Assembly: GCA_031254685.1 (NCBI GenBank)
Contig: JAIRTZ010000051.1
Coordinates: 1 to 7,741 of the forward strand
DNA from: Methanomassiliicoccaceae archaeon
GTDB taxonomy: Archaea > Thermoplasmatota > Thermoplasmata > Methanomassiliicoccales > Methanomethylophilaceae
Length of the DNA stretch: 7,741 nt
Direction: 5' to 3'
The notes under the pieces are model-generated. The model searched no databases. It was not told the DNA's origin and saw only the letters and a list, made by a program, of their open reading frames with translations. A program made the position numbers and the translations under genes. Positions 1 through 6,211 of the stretch are shown one piece after another. The stretch's first letter is position 1. Each line of letters opens with the position of its first letter.

Positions 1-315
1 CAGCGGGTTATTCTCCGATTTCGCAAATTTAAGACTGTCGGTCATCATTATCTCGCTCACCTCGGCGGTGAGCGGCGTGGCGAACAGCTCGCAGTTGTCG
101 CGCCCGCACACCTTCGGTATCATCCCGCAGTGGTCGAGGTGGCAGTGCGTCAGAAATATATTGTCAATGCGCGGGGCCTCCAGCGGGTACTCCGGCGGTT
201 TCGTGGGGCTCATGCCGTATTCGAACAGCGTGTTCTTTCCTTTGCTGTTGCTCATGGTCATTCCCATGCGGCCTATGGCATCCGCTCCTCCCAGGAATCT
301 GAATCTCATATCCAT
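1..315 (-). CDS. Metallo-beta-lactamase / beta-CASP type ribonuclease, N-terminal part (partial)
   Basis: The first 105 codons of a gene that runs off the left edge. The signature H57-x-H59-x-D61-H62 (residues THCHLDHCGMIP) is the zinc-binding motif 2 of metallo-beta-lactamase hydrolases. The opening LGGADAIGR resembles the LGGA-x-E-V-G-R start of archaeal CPSF2-like and RNase J-like beta-CASP nucleases, which process RNA ends in the cytoplasm. There is no KH domain before the fold, so it is not aCPSF1. The usual LD-x-G of the second strand is replaced by FEYG (residues 31-34), so the protein is somewhat divergent. The start at 315 is chosen because AAGGAGAG (331-324) lies 8 bases upstream; a second ATG two codons later is possible. 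The beta-CASP part lies outside the window, so a plain metallo-beta-lactamase hydrolase cannot be excluded. It is transcribed divergently from the membrane protein gene. Confidence 0.8.
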   Translation of the reverse strand, partial: MDMRFRFLGGADAIGRMGMTMSNSKGKNTLFEYGMSPTKPPEYPLEAPRIDNIFLTHCHLDHCGMIPKVCGRDNCELFATPLTAEVSEIMMTDSLKFAKSENNPL

Positions 316-323
316 TTGAACAT

Positions 324-331
324 CTCTCCTT
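324..331 (-). promoter_or_regulatory. Shine-Dalgarno site of the beta-CASP-like gene
   Basis: AAGGAGAG on the minus strand, 8 bases before the ATG at 315. It fixes the start codon. Just upstream in the leader, the plus strand shows short TTTG repeats (330-343), so the mRNA leader is rich in CAAA. A perfect 5-bp inverted repeat CCTTC-CGT-GAAGG also lies at 349-361. Confidence 0.65.
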
Positions 332-371
332 GTTTGTTTGTTTTTGTGCCTTCCGTGAAGGACTTTGTGAA

Positions 372-391
372 AAGAGGCCGATCGGCCCCTT
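372..391. promoter_or_regulatory. Palindrome at the expected leftward transcription start (operator candidate)
   Basis: GGCCGATCGGCC at 376-387 is a perfect 12-bp palindrome. The arms extend to 372-391 as AAG/CTT with one mismatched pair (375/388). Its centre lies about 24 bases downstream of the centre of the minus-strand TATA box (403-410), close to where an archaeal transcript should start. A repressor bound here would block initiation of the beta-CASP-like gene. The palindrome is seen directly; the operator role is inferred. Confidence 0.45.
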
Positions 392-402
392 GTACAGTGA
401 TT

Positions 403-410
403 ATTTATAT
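403..410 (-). promoter_or_regulatory. TATA box, leftward promoter
   Basis: The minus strand reads ATATAAAT within an A+T-rich 401-410 stretch, flanked by G+C-rich DNA. With normal archaeal spacing of about 25 bases, transcription would begin near 380 and give a leader of roughly 65 bases before the ATG at 315. Confidence 0.5.
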
Positions 411-412
411 GC

Positions 413-427
413 GCGCGCCCGGCGCGC
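413..427. repeat. G+C-only palindrome upstream of the leftward TATA box
   Basis: GCGCGCC, a single C, then GGCGCGC: a perfect 7-bp inverted repeat around one base. It begins within 3 bases of the minus-strand TATA box, where the TFB recognition element would lie. It could be a regulator site or just local G+C-rich symmetry. Confidence 0.4.
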
Positions 428-508
428 CGTGCATCTTGCCGTTTCTATCGCTGTATCCGTATCAAATCCATATTAATAAAGGATGCGGGAGGCTGTGTTC
501 ATAAGAAA

Positions 509-518
509 TTTTTATATA
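509..518 (+). promoter_or_regulatory. TATA box, rightward promoter of the membrane protein gene
   Basis: TTTTTATATA fits the archaeal TATA consensus well and is preceded by purine-rich GAAA, as expected for a TFB recognition element. Initiation is expected around 538-542, giving a leader of about 22-26 bases before the ATG at 564. This placement argues against the in-frame ATGs at 483 and 534. Confidence 0.6.
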
Positions 519-563
519 CTCATAACTGTAATTATGCGTGTCAGTCATTTGTCTGACGAAGGG

Positions 564-1442
564 ATGGACTTGGGAAACAAAGCCGGGGACAGCGCAGGCA
601 TTCTATCTTTCCTGGGCGGGAACAGGAAGGTAAGCACGGGTGCCGAGGAGAAGAAGGAGAGCCTATTCGCCAACTTAGGTTCAGCGCTTCGTATCACGAT
701 CCTTCTGTCGATGCTTCTCTGGTGGATCCCCCTGATCGGACAGGCGCTTGCCGGATACGTGGGCGGACGCAGGGCCGGAACGCCGGCGAGAGGCATGGTG
801 GTGACGTTATTTTCGGTGATGCTCCTCATGGGCGTCGCGACGGTAATAAGTTCAGGACTGATAGGCGGGTTCGATTTCCTGAACATGGAACCGCATGAGC
901 TTGTGGCTGCGATCGGGATGGATTTCCCGCTGCTGGGTACTTTGTTCTCATGGATGCTGCTGTTCCTCCAGAACGCGCTCGGGATAGTCACCGGGACAAC
1001 GTCGATGAAGCTCAACATTTACATAATAACGGTGGTCTTCGGCTTCGCCGGAGGGACGCTCGCGGACCTGCACACCAGGGAGGCCAAGAAGGCGGCCCCG
1101 ACCGAAGGCGGGCGGATATTCATACCCAGGTCGCTGGCGGCGTACGTGAAAGGCAAGAAACTGGGGTTCGAGAACTTTGACGACAGGCTGTCGATACAGC
1201 AGAGCAAGGTCCCGGAACAGCAGAAGATCGTGACGGTCCACAGATCGTCCCTGGTAAGGGGCGTCACCGCGAGGGAGGAGCCGAAAGCGATCGCCGCCGG
1301 TGCGGACGTTCCTGCGGCGGTCCAGGAGGCGGAGGGGCGCGAGAGCCCGTTCGCGGGACTGATCCACCGCGCCGAGAAGAACGACCCCGAGAAGGAAAGG
1401 ATAAGGCATCACGACCCGGCGGACGACATGGAATACGTCTGA
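564..1442 (+). CDS. Uncharacterised membrane protein with four predicted transmembrane helices
   Basis: A 292-residue protein I do not recognise. A hydrophilic N-terminus (1-40) is followed by hydrophobic segments at about 43-66, 77-101, 122-143 and 150-166. A charged tail of about 125 residues follows, with several basic patches (RTREAKK-like near 170-176, VKGKK near 195-199) and an acidic and histidine-containing end (HHDPADDMEYV). The tail is probably cytoplasmic, given the positive charges right after the last helix; parts of it (235-265) look disordered. I see no enzyme motif. The reading frame is open upstream to 483, but those extra 27 residues are encoded by the TATA-box region (FYILI comes from it), so 564 is preferred; no strong Shine-Dalgarno precedes it, consistent with a short leader. 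It lies on the same strand as tfs but 114 bases upstream, and tfs has its own promoter. Confidence 0.75.
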   Translation: MDLGNKAGDSAGILSFLGGNRKVSTGAEEKKESLFANLGSALRITILLSMLLWWIPLIGQALAGYVGGRRAGTPARGMVVTLFSVMLLMGVATVISSGLIGGFDFLNMEPHELVAAIGMDFPLLGTLFSWMLLFLQNALGIVTGTTSMKLNIYIITVVFGFAGGTLADLHTREAKKAAPTEGGRIFIPRSLAAYVKGKKLGFENFDDRLSIQQSKVPEQQKIVTVHRSSLVRGVTAREEPKAIAAGADVPAAVQEAEGRESPFAGLIHRAEKNDPEKERIRHHDPADDMEYV

Positions 1443-1512
1443 TCCGAAAGGCATCTGGCCCAAAGAACGGTACACATGCGGGCGCGGGCGCCGGCGCACA
1501 TGACCTGTCATA

Positions 1513-1520
1513 CTTTTATA
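1513..1520 (+). promoter_or_regulatory. TATA box of the tfs promoter
   Basis: CTTTTATA lies in an otherwise G+C-rich intergenic region. Expected initiation near 1541-1545 places the start just before the TTG start codon at 1557. It probably drives tfs and perhaps the downstream pcn-tkt cluster. Confidence 0.55.
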
Positions 1521-1543
1521 CCTAAAACAGAGTGCAGGGTAAC

Positions 1544-1554
1544 AGAGGCTGATC
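1544..1554 (+). promoter_or_regulatory. Shine-Dalgarno site that decides the TTG start of tfs
   Basis: AGAGGCTGATC closely matches GGAGGTGATC, the sequence complementary to the 3' end of archaeal 16S rRNA. The AGAGG core ends 8 bases before TTG at 1557. No comparable site precedes the in-frame ATG at 1476. Confidence 0.6.
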
Positions 1555-1556
1555 AA

Positions 1557-1850
1557 TTGTTCTGTTCGTGCGGATCGATGATGTTCCCTAAGGACGGGAA
1601 GTATGTGTGCAACACATGCGGTGCCGTCAGTGAGGTCGTGAAGACGCAGCATTTCACGACCGACTCCAAGGAGAAAGAGACAACGATCATAGCGGAATCA
1701 TCCGCGACGCTACCGAGGACGCGCATCCTGTGCACCGAATGCGGCAACAAGGAGGCATACTTCGTTCTTAGGCAGACGCGTTCCGCGGACGAACCGGAGA
1801 CCAGGATATACCGCTGCTGCAAATGCGGACATTCCTGGAGAGAGTATTGA
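1557..1850 (+). CDS. tfs: Transcription factor S (TFIIS/RPB9-like RNA polymerase cleavage factor)
   Basis: TFS binds archaeal RNA polymerase and stimulates transcript cleavage in backtracked complexes. Starting at TTG 1557 the protein has 97 residues, near the family norm of about 100-110. The C-terminal zinc ribbon is complete: C59-x2-C62 and C87-x2-C90, with the acidic pair D78-E79 in RSADEP, the loop that enters the polymerase active site. The N-terminal ribbon has FCSCG, i.e. C3-x-C5, then C18-x2-C21; the first knuckle is one residue shorter than the usual C-x2-C. The frame is open back to 1476, but those residues do not look like TFS and would be read through the TATA box at 1513-1520. 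The next gene is pcn, 36 bases downstream. The family call is firm; whether the N-ribbon binds zinc normally is open. Confidence 0.93.
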   Translation: MFCSCGSMMFPKDGKYVCNTCGAVSEVVKTQHFTTDSKEKETTIIAESSATLPRTRILCTECGNKEAYFVLRQTRSADEPETRIYRCCKCGHSWREY

Positions 1851-1859
1851 TATACTCTC
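1840..1859. repeat. Inverted repeat across the tfs stop codon, upstream of pcn
   Basis: GAGAGTAT (1840-1847), a TGAT loop (1848-1851), then ATACTCTC (1852-1859): a perfect 8-bp inverted repeat with a 4-base spacer. The spacer contains the tfs stop codon. GATATACT inside it resembles a TATA box, but initiation from it would fall at about 1876-1880, inside the pcn Shine-Dalgarno sequence. It may be a regulator site, an RNA hairpin between tfs and pcn, or a promoter for nearly leaderless pcn mRNA. Confidence 0.5.
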
Positions 1860-1873
1860 CATAACAATTCAGC

Positions 1874-1881
1874 AGGAGGAG
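1874..1881 (+). promoter_or_regulatory. Strong Shine-Dalgarno site of pcn
   Basis: AGGAGGAG is 5 bases before ATG 1887. It is the strongest ribosome binding site in the window, in keeping with high PCNA demand. Confidence 0.7.
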
Positions 1882-1886
1882 AGAAC

Positions 1887-2627
1887 ATGTTCAAAGCGGA
1901 GATAAAAACTGACACCCTGAAAGGGATGGTCAATGTGATATCCACATTGGTCGACGAGGCCAAGTTCAGCATAAGCGATAACGGGATCAACCTGAAGGCG
2001 GTGGACCCGGCGCACGTGGCCATGGTAGACCTCACGGTGAGCAAAGGAGCGTTCGAATCATTCTCGGCGGACAACGGTACGGAGATAGGCGTTGATCTCG
2101 ACAAGATGAAGGACATGCTCAAGCTGGCGGGTGCCGGCGACGTGATAGCGATGGAACTGGACGAATCACAGGGACGGCTTGTAATGAAAGTGGGCAACAT
2201 AACGAGACGCATGAACCTCGTCGATACGGCCGGTATGAACGATCCGAAAGTACCGCAGCTGTCGCTCCCGGCGAGCGCGGACGTTCCGGTGTCCGAACTG
2301 CAGAGGGGCATGAAGGCGGCAGAGTCCGTATCGGACCACATCGCGCTGTCCGCGGACGCGGAATCGTTCGAGCTGTTCTGCGAAGGCGATACAGATTCGG
2401 TGATCCTCAGATTGGACCGGACGAAGCTGTCCGGGATAACCGCATCCTCGAAGGTCCGCAGCCTGTTCCCGCTGGACTACTTCGCGAACCTCGTCAAAGC
2501 GATACCGTCCGACACGGTCGTCAGGATCGCGCTGGGGAATGACTATCCCGTGAAGATCGGGTTCAGTTTTGCCGACGGCAACGCGACCGTCGGATACCTT
2601 CTGGCGCCGAGGATAGAGAACGATTGA
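1887..2627 (+). CDS. pcn: DNA polymerase sliding clamp PCNA
   Basis: PCNA forms a trimeric ring around DNA and tethers polymerases, FEN1, ligase and other PIP-box proteins during replication and repair. The 246-residue length is typical. Recognisable features are LKAVDPAHVAMVDL (36-49), matching the family's conserved LkAvDpahVamv block; the basic NITRRMN near 104-110, facing the DNA side; the interdomain connector around 115-130; SLFPLDYFANLVKAI (192-206), close to the SxFsldYL block of the second domain; and the C-terminal LAPRIE (239-244), whose main chain binds PIP-box partners. The start is set by AGGAGGAG 5 bases upstream. It probably shares a transcript with tfs and runs straight into transketolase, with 8 bases between its stop and the chosen next ATG. 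Confidence 0.97.
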   Translation: MFKAEIKTDTLKGMVNVISTLVDEAKFSISDNGINLKAVDPAHVAMVDLTVSKGAFESFSADNGTEIGVDLDKMKDMLKLAGAGDVIAMELDESQGRLVMKVGNITRRMNLVDTAGMNDPKVPQLSLPASADVPVSELQRGMKAAESVSDHIALSADAESFELFCEGDTDSVILRLDRTKLSGITASSKVRSLFPLDYFANLVKAIPSDTVVRIALGNDYPVKIGFSFADGNATVGYLLAPRIEND

Positions 2628-2635
2628 GTGATCTT

Positions 2636-3472
2636 ATGGAGGCGGCGAACAGATTGGACGCGAAGGAACTGGAAAGGATGGCCAACAAGATCCGGATGCA
2701 CGTCATCGAGATGACGTCCGCGGCCGGGTCCGGGCATCCCGGAGGTTCGCTCTCGTCCGCGGAACTGTTCGCCGCGCTGTATTTCAATATTCTGAGACAC
2801 AACCCCAAAGATCCGGAATGGGAAGGCAGGGACAAATTCGTATTGTCCAAAGGGCACGTCGCCCCGGGACTCTACGCCGCGCTGGCGGAATCCGGATATT
2901 TTCCGACGGAAGAATTGCTGACGCTCAGGAAATTGGGATCAAGACTGCAGGGGCACCCCGTGAGGGGCAAACTTCCGGGGATAGAGATGTCCACCGGTTC
3001 GCTGGGCCAGGGATTGAGCATGGCCTGCGGCCTTGCGCTCGCGGCGAAGATGGACGGCAAGGACACGAGAATATACTGTCTGGTGGGCGACGGCGAATTG
3101 CAGAGCGGCCAGAACTGGGAGGCGCTGATGCTCGCCGCGCATTACAAATTGAATAACCTGACGGTGCTCGTGGACAGGAACCGCCTGCAGATAATGGGGA
3201 AGACCGAGGAAACGTTATCGATAGACCCGCTGCAGGCGAAGCTGAAGGCGTTCGGTCTGAACGTGATGTCAATAGACGGCCACAATGTGAAGAAGATAAT
3301 CAAGGCGTGCAAAAAGGCCGGCACGTCGGCATCCCCCGCGGCGATCGTGCTGAATACGATAAAAGGAAAAGGCGTATCGTTCATGGAGAACAACGCCGAC
3401 TTCCACGGCCGCGCGTGCAAGCCGGACGAGAAGGAAAAAGCGGTCATGGAAATTCAGGAGGCGCTGAAATGA
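2636..3472 (+). CDS. tkt: Transketolase, N-terminal (thiamine diphosphate-binding) subunit
   Basis: One half of a two-gene transketolase, as is common in archaea. With the next gene it moves two-carbon units between sugar phosphates in the non-oxidative pentose phosphate pathway. The 278 residues cover the pyrophosphate-binding domain: SGHPGGSLS (32-40), SKGHVAPGLY (71-80), QGHP (105-108), TGSLGQGLS (120-128), and the ThDP/metal motif GDGE (151-154) with NN at 173-174. It ends where full-length enzymes continue into the pyrimidine-binding domain. ATG 2636 is preferred because GAGTGATC (2626-2633) precedes it; an in-frame TTG at 2624, overlapping the pcn stop, would add only four residues. The stop overlaps the next start as ATGA (3469-3472), so the halves should be made in step by translational coupling. 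Confidence 0.95.
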   Translation: MEAANRLDAKELERMANKIRMHVIEMTSAAGSGHPGGSLSSAELFAALYFNILRHNPKDPEWEGRDKFVLSKGHVAPGLYAALAESGYFPTEELLTLRKLGSRLQGHPVRGKLPGIEMSTGSLGQGLSMACGLALAAKMDGKDTRIYCLVGDGELQSGQNWEALMLAAHYKLNNLTVLVDRNRLQIMGKTEETLSIDPLQAKLKAFGLNVMSIDGHNVKKIIKACKKAGTSASPAAIVLNTIKGKGVSFMENNADFHGRACKPDEKEKAVMEIQEALK

Positions 3473-4410
3473 AGGCGGCCCAGCGTATGTACTACGGCAA
3501 GGCACTCGCAGCGCTGGCCGCGAGGAAGGACATCGTGGTATTGGACGCGGACCTCGCGGGCTCCACGAGAACATCCGATTTCGCAAAGGTCGCAAAGGAA
3601 AGGTTCGTTCAGATAGGCATCGCGGAGCAGAACATGATAGGCGTCGCCGCGGGACTTGCGGCCGCCGGTAAAACAGTGTTCGCGTCAACGTTCGCGGTGT
3701 TCGCGACGGGACGCTGCTGGGAGCAGATACGCCAGGCGGTCGCTTACCCGAAGCTCAATGTGAAGATCGTCGCGACGCACTGCGGCATAAGCGTCGGCGC
3801 GGACGGCGCGTCGCATCAGGCGCTCGAGGACATCGCCATAATGAGGGCGCTTCCCAATATGACCGTGATCTCCCCTGCGGACGCCAACGAGGCGTACGCG
3901 GCGACGATCGCGATCGCGGAACACAAAGGCCCGTGCTACATGAGGATGGGCCGCGCCGACTTCCCGCTGATCACCCCCGAGGGGGCGGAGTTCGTCATCG
4001 GGAAGGCCGCAGTGCTAAGGGAAGGGAAGGACGTCACATTGATAGGAACGGGACAGATGGTGATAGCGTGCATGGAGGCGGCGGACGCCCTTGAGAAGAA
4101 AGGCATATCCGCTGAGGTCATCAACATGTCAACGATAAAGCCTCTTGACGACGCATCGATCATCGGATCGGTCTCAAAGACAAAATGCGCCGTCACCGCC
4201 GAGGAGCACTCGGTGATCGGAGGGCTCGGGTCAGCGGTGGCCGAGTGCCTCGCGGCGAATCTCCCGGCGCCGCTGGAGCGCGTGGGCGTGAAGGACACGT
4301 TCGGCGAATCGGGGGACCCGAACGACCTGATGAGGAAATACGGCCTCACAGCGGATAACATAATCGAAGCGGCGGAGAACGCCATAAAAAGAAAGAAGGG
4401 AAAGAAATGA
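3469..4410 (+). CDS. tkt: Transketolase, C-terminal (pyrimidine-binding) subunit
   Basis: The partner of the preceding gene; together they make the heterotetrameric transketolase. Across 313 residues it shows the pyrimidine-binding domain with GIAEQNMIGVAAGLA (50-64), where E53 is the glutamate that activates the thiamine diphosphate aminopyrimidine ring. The GADGASHQALEDIA block (110-123) and LPNMTVISPAD (128-138) follow, then a C-terminal transketolase domain from about 180 with GTGQM and AEEHSVIGGLGSAVAE. The frame is open upstream to 3307, but those residues come from the N-subunit gene in another frame. ATG 3469 has AGGAGG (3456-3461) 7 bases ahead and overlaps the previous stop. 1-deoxyxylulose-5-phosphate synthase is related, but its order and the split point to transketolase, as does the transaldolase next door. 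Confidence 0.95.
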   Translation: MKAAQRMYYGKALAALAARKDIVVLDADLAGSTRTSDFAKVAKERFVQIGIAEQNMIGVAAGLAAAGKTVFASTFAVFATGRCWEQIRQAVAYPKLNVKIVATHCGISVGADGASHQALEDIAIMRALPNMTVISPADANEAYAATIAIAEHKGPCYMRMGRADFPLITPEGAEFVIGKAAVLREGKDVTLIGTGQMVIACMEAADALEKKGISAEVINMSTIKPLDDASIIGSVSKTKCAVTAEEHSVIGGLGSAVAECLAANLPAPLERVGVKDTFGESGDPNDLMRKYGLTADNIIEAAENAIKRKKGKK

Positions 4411-5051
4411 AGATATTCATAGACACGGCGAACATAGACATGATCAAAGAGGTCAACAGCTGGGGGATACTTGACGGCGTCACAACGAACCCGAGCCTCA
4501 TTGCGAAGGAAAAGACCGACCTGAGGACATGCGTCAAAAAGATCTCGGAGATAGTCGACGGCCCCATATCCGCAGAGGCGATCTCAATGGACGCGGAAGC
4601 GATGGTGAAGGAAGGCCGCAGCCTGTCAAAGATACATCCGAACATCAACGTGAAGCTGCCGATGTGCATCGAAGCCATGAAAGCGACGAACGTGCTCGCG
4701 TCGGAAGGCATCGCGGTGAACATGACATTGATATTCTCACCGCAGCAGGCGCTGCTCGCGGCGAAGGCCGGCGCGCGGTACGTGTCGCCGTTCGTGGGAA
4801 GGCTCGATGACATAGGCCAGGTCGGAAGCGAGATGCTCGCCCAGATCGTGGCCGTGTTCAGGAATTATGATTTCGATACCGAGATAATCGCGGCGAGCAT
4901 CAGACATCCGGTGCACGCGTTCGAGGCGGCGGCATTGGGATGCGACATCGCGACGATACCGTACGACGTATTGAAGAAGATGGTCGCGCACCCGAAGACC
5001 GACGAAGGGATCAAATTATTCCTTGCGGACCACGAGAAGTCGAAGAAATGA
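4407..5051 (+). CDS. tal: Transaldolase of the small (TalC/MipB/FSA-like) family
   Basis: It transfers the dihydroxyacetone unit between sugar phosphates, completing the non-oxidative pentose phosphate pathway with the two transketolase genes just upstream. The 214-residue TIM barrel matches the small-transaldolase length. Visible are FIDTAN (4-9, with D6), GVTTNPS (24-30), the Schiff-base lysine K83 in NVKLP, NMTLIFSPQQA (105-115) and YVSPFVGRLDDIG (125-137). Against E. coli fructose-6-phosphate aldolase FsaA, from memory, the aldolase-type Gln59 is Glu57 here and Tyr131 is Phe129. Both are the transaldolase-type residues, so true transaldolase activity is favoured over FSA activity. The start overlaps the transketolase stop as ATGA. 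Confidence 0.93.
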   Translation: MKIFIDTANIDMIKEVNSWGILDGVTTNPSLIAKEKTDLRTCVKKISEIVDGPISAEAISMDAEAMVKEGRSLSKIHPNINVKLPMCIEAMKATNVLASEGIAVNMTLIFSPQQALLAAKAGARYVSPFVGRLDDIGQVGSEMLAQIVAVFRNYDFDTEIIAASIRHPVHAFEAAALGCDIATIPYDVLKKMVAHPKTDEGIKLFLADHEKSKK

Positions 5052-6211
5052 TGCACGATGCGGTCGTCATAGGCGGCGGGCCCGTCGGCAGCAAGGTCGC
5101 CTCGCTGCTCGCAGCCGACCACGATGTACTTGTGATAGAGGAGCACCCGGTGCCGGGAAGGCCGGTCCAATGCGCCGGCCTGATATCCGAGGAAGCCGTC
5201 AGATTGTCCGGGGTAAGGCCGACGGTATTGAACAGATTATACGGAGCGAACATAACATTCCCCGACGGCAGGACCATATCCGTAAGGTCGAGGGAGCACA
5301 AGGCGGTGCTGATAGACCGCGCCGAGCTCGATGGGATGATGGCACAGAAGGCGGCCGACGACGGTGCGAAACATTTGTACTCGACGCGTTACGTATCGCA
5401 TGCCGTGCACGGCGATACCGTACATATAACGACGGACGCCGGCAACGTATCGTCATCGATGCTCGTCGGCGCCGACGGTCATAACTCGAAGGTCGCGGCA
5501 ACGATGCCCGATAACGCGCCGGCCGAGTACGTGAGAGGGATACAGGCGGACGTGAGGCGCAGGGCGGACGATGACGGGATGATAAACATACACGTCGGCT
5601 CGGAGACGGCGCCCGGCTTCTTCGCATGGGAGATACCGTTCGGGGATATGACGCGCATCGGGTTATGCACGTCATGGGCCGCCGGCCCCCCGTCCGCATA
5701 TCTGAACGCGCTCCTGAAAAGGACCGGCGTCAAGGATGAGGAGATAGTAAGCAAAAGCTGCGGAAGGATCCCGTTGGGAGGCCGGAGGAGAACGTACGGC
5801 GACCACATGTTATTGGCGGGGGACGCGGCGTGCCACGTGAAACCGATATCCGGCGGGGGGCTGCAGCCGGCGTTCAGGTCCGCTTACGCTTTAGCGGAGA
5901 CGGTGACCGAGGCGTTCGACGAGAACAACCGGTCGGAAAAGTTCCTCTCCGTCTACGAGAAGAGATGGAAACGCGACGTCGGCAGGGAACTGAAGCGCGG
6001 ATACCGTCTGAGGAAGATGTTCGTGTCGATGAGCGACGCCGAATTGAACAAGGCAGCGAAGACCATAGACAAGGAGAGCATAAGGGAGATGCTCAACGGC
6101 GGCGACATAGACCATCCGAGCGATCTGATGTTACGAATGTTAAGGCATCCGATCATAATGATGCGCCTCGCGCCGCTGATGCTGAGAGCGGGTGTGCGAG
6201 GTATGTTATGA
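5048..6211 (+). CDS. Geranylgeranyl reductase family FAD-dependent protein
   Basis: A 387-residue flavoprotein, the usual length for archaeal geranylgeranyl reductases, which saturate the double bonds of isoprenoid chains in membrane ether lipids and quinones. The N-terminal Rossmann motif is VVIGGGPVGS (6-15). PVQCAGLIS (39-47) carries C42, the conserved cysteine of the family. GADGHNS (141-147) is the second FAD motif, FFAWEIPF (191-198) is the YxWxFP-like substrate-side motif, and LLAGDAACHVKPISGGG (255-271) is the FAD-ribityl GD motif. The C-terminus ends in a hydrophobic and basic segment (about 366-385, RHPIIMMRLAPLMLR) that may sit on the membrane. ATG 5048 overlaps the transaldolase stop by 4 bases; ATG 5051 is the alternative. 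The substrate cannot be read from sequence, since archaea often have several paralogues. Confidence 0.88.
   Translation: MMHDAVVIGGGPVGSKVASLLAADHDVLVIEEHPVPGRPVQCAGLISEEAVRLSGVRPTVLNRLYGANITFPDGRTISVRSREHKAVLIDRAELDGMMAQKAADDGAKHLYSTRYVSHAVHGDTVHITTDAGNVSSSMLVGADGHNSKVAATMPDNAPAEYVRGIQADVRRRADDDGMINIHVGSETAPGFFAWEIPFGDMTRIGLCTSWAAGPPSAYLNALLKRTGVKDEEIVSKSCGRIPLGGRRRTYGDHMLLAGDAACHVKPISGGGLQPAFRSAYALAETVTEAFDENNRSEKFLSVYEKRWKRDVGRELKRGYRLRKMFVSMSDAELNKAAKTIDKESIREMLNGGDIDHPSDLMLRMLRHPIIMMRLAPLMLRAGVRGML

Noticed and set aside
68..504. Plus-strand open frames opposite the beta-CASP-like gene
   Set aside because: They are shadows of the minus-strand gene, which has the zinc motif and a ribosome binding site; one runs on through promoter sequence.
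483..563. N-terminal extension of the membrane protein from ATG 483 or 534
   Set aside because: The stretch contains a good TATA box at 509-518, and the predicted transcript begins after 534. The encoded residues look like translated promoter DNA.
1466..1502. G+C-rich partly symmetric sequence after the membrane protein gene as a hairpin terminator
   Set aside because: The symmetry is imperfect, no T-run follows, and archaeal termination does not rely on G+C hairpins.
1476..1556. N-terminal extension of TFS from ATG 1476
   Set aside because: It would be read through the TATA box at 1513-1520, does not resemble TFS, and lacks a ribosome binding site. TTG 1557 has an excellent one.
3307..3468. 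Longer start of transketolase C-half at 3307
   Set aside because: It lies wholly within the N-half gene in another frame; ATG 3469 has AGGAGG and an ATGA overlap, and gives the family-typical length.
4940..5047. Longer start of the geranylgeranyl reductase
   Set aside because: The added residues are the transaldolase gene read out of frame; the Rossmann motif should begin within a few residues of the start, as it does from 5048.
5199..5699. Long minus-strand frame opposite the reductase
   Set aside because: Arginine- and serine-rich composition typical of an antisense shadow in G+C-rich DNA; the plus-strand gene is certain.
5830..6207. Longer start of Taw2
   Set aside because: The 126 extra residues overlap the conserved reductase C-terminus in another frame and are arginine-rich low-complexity sequence.
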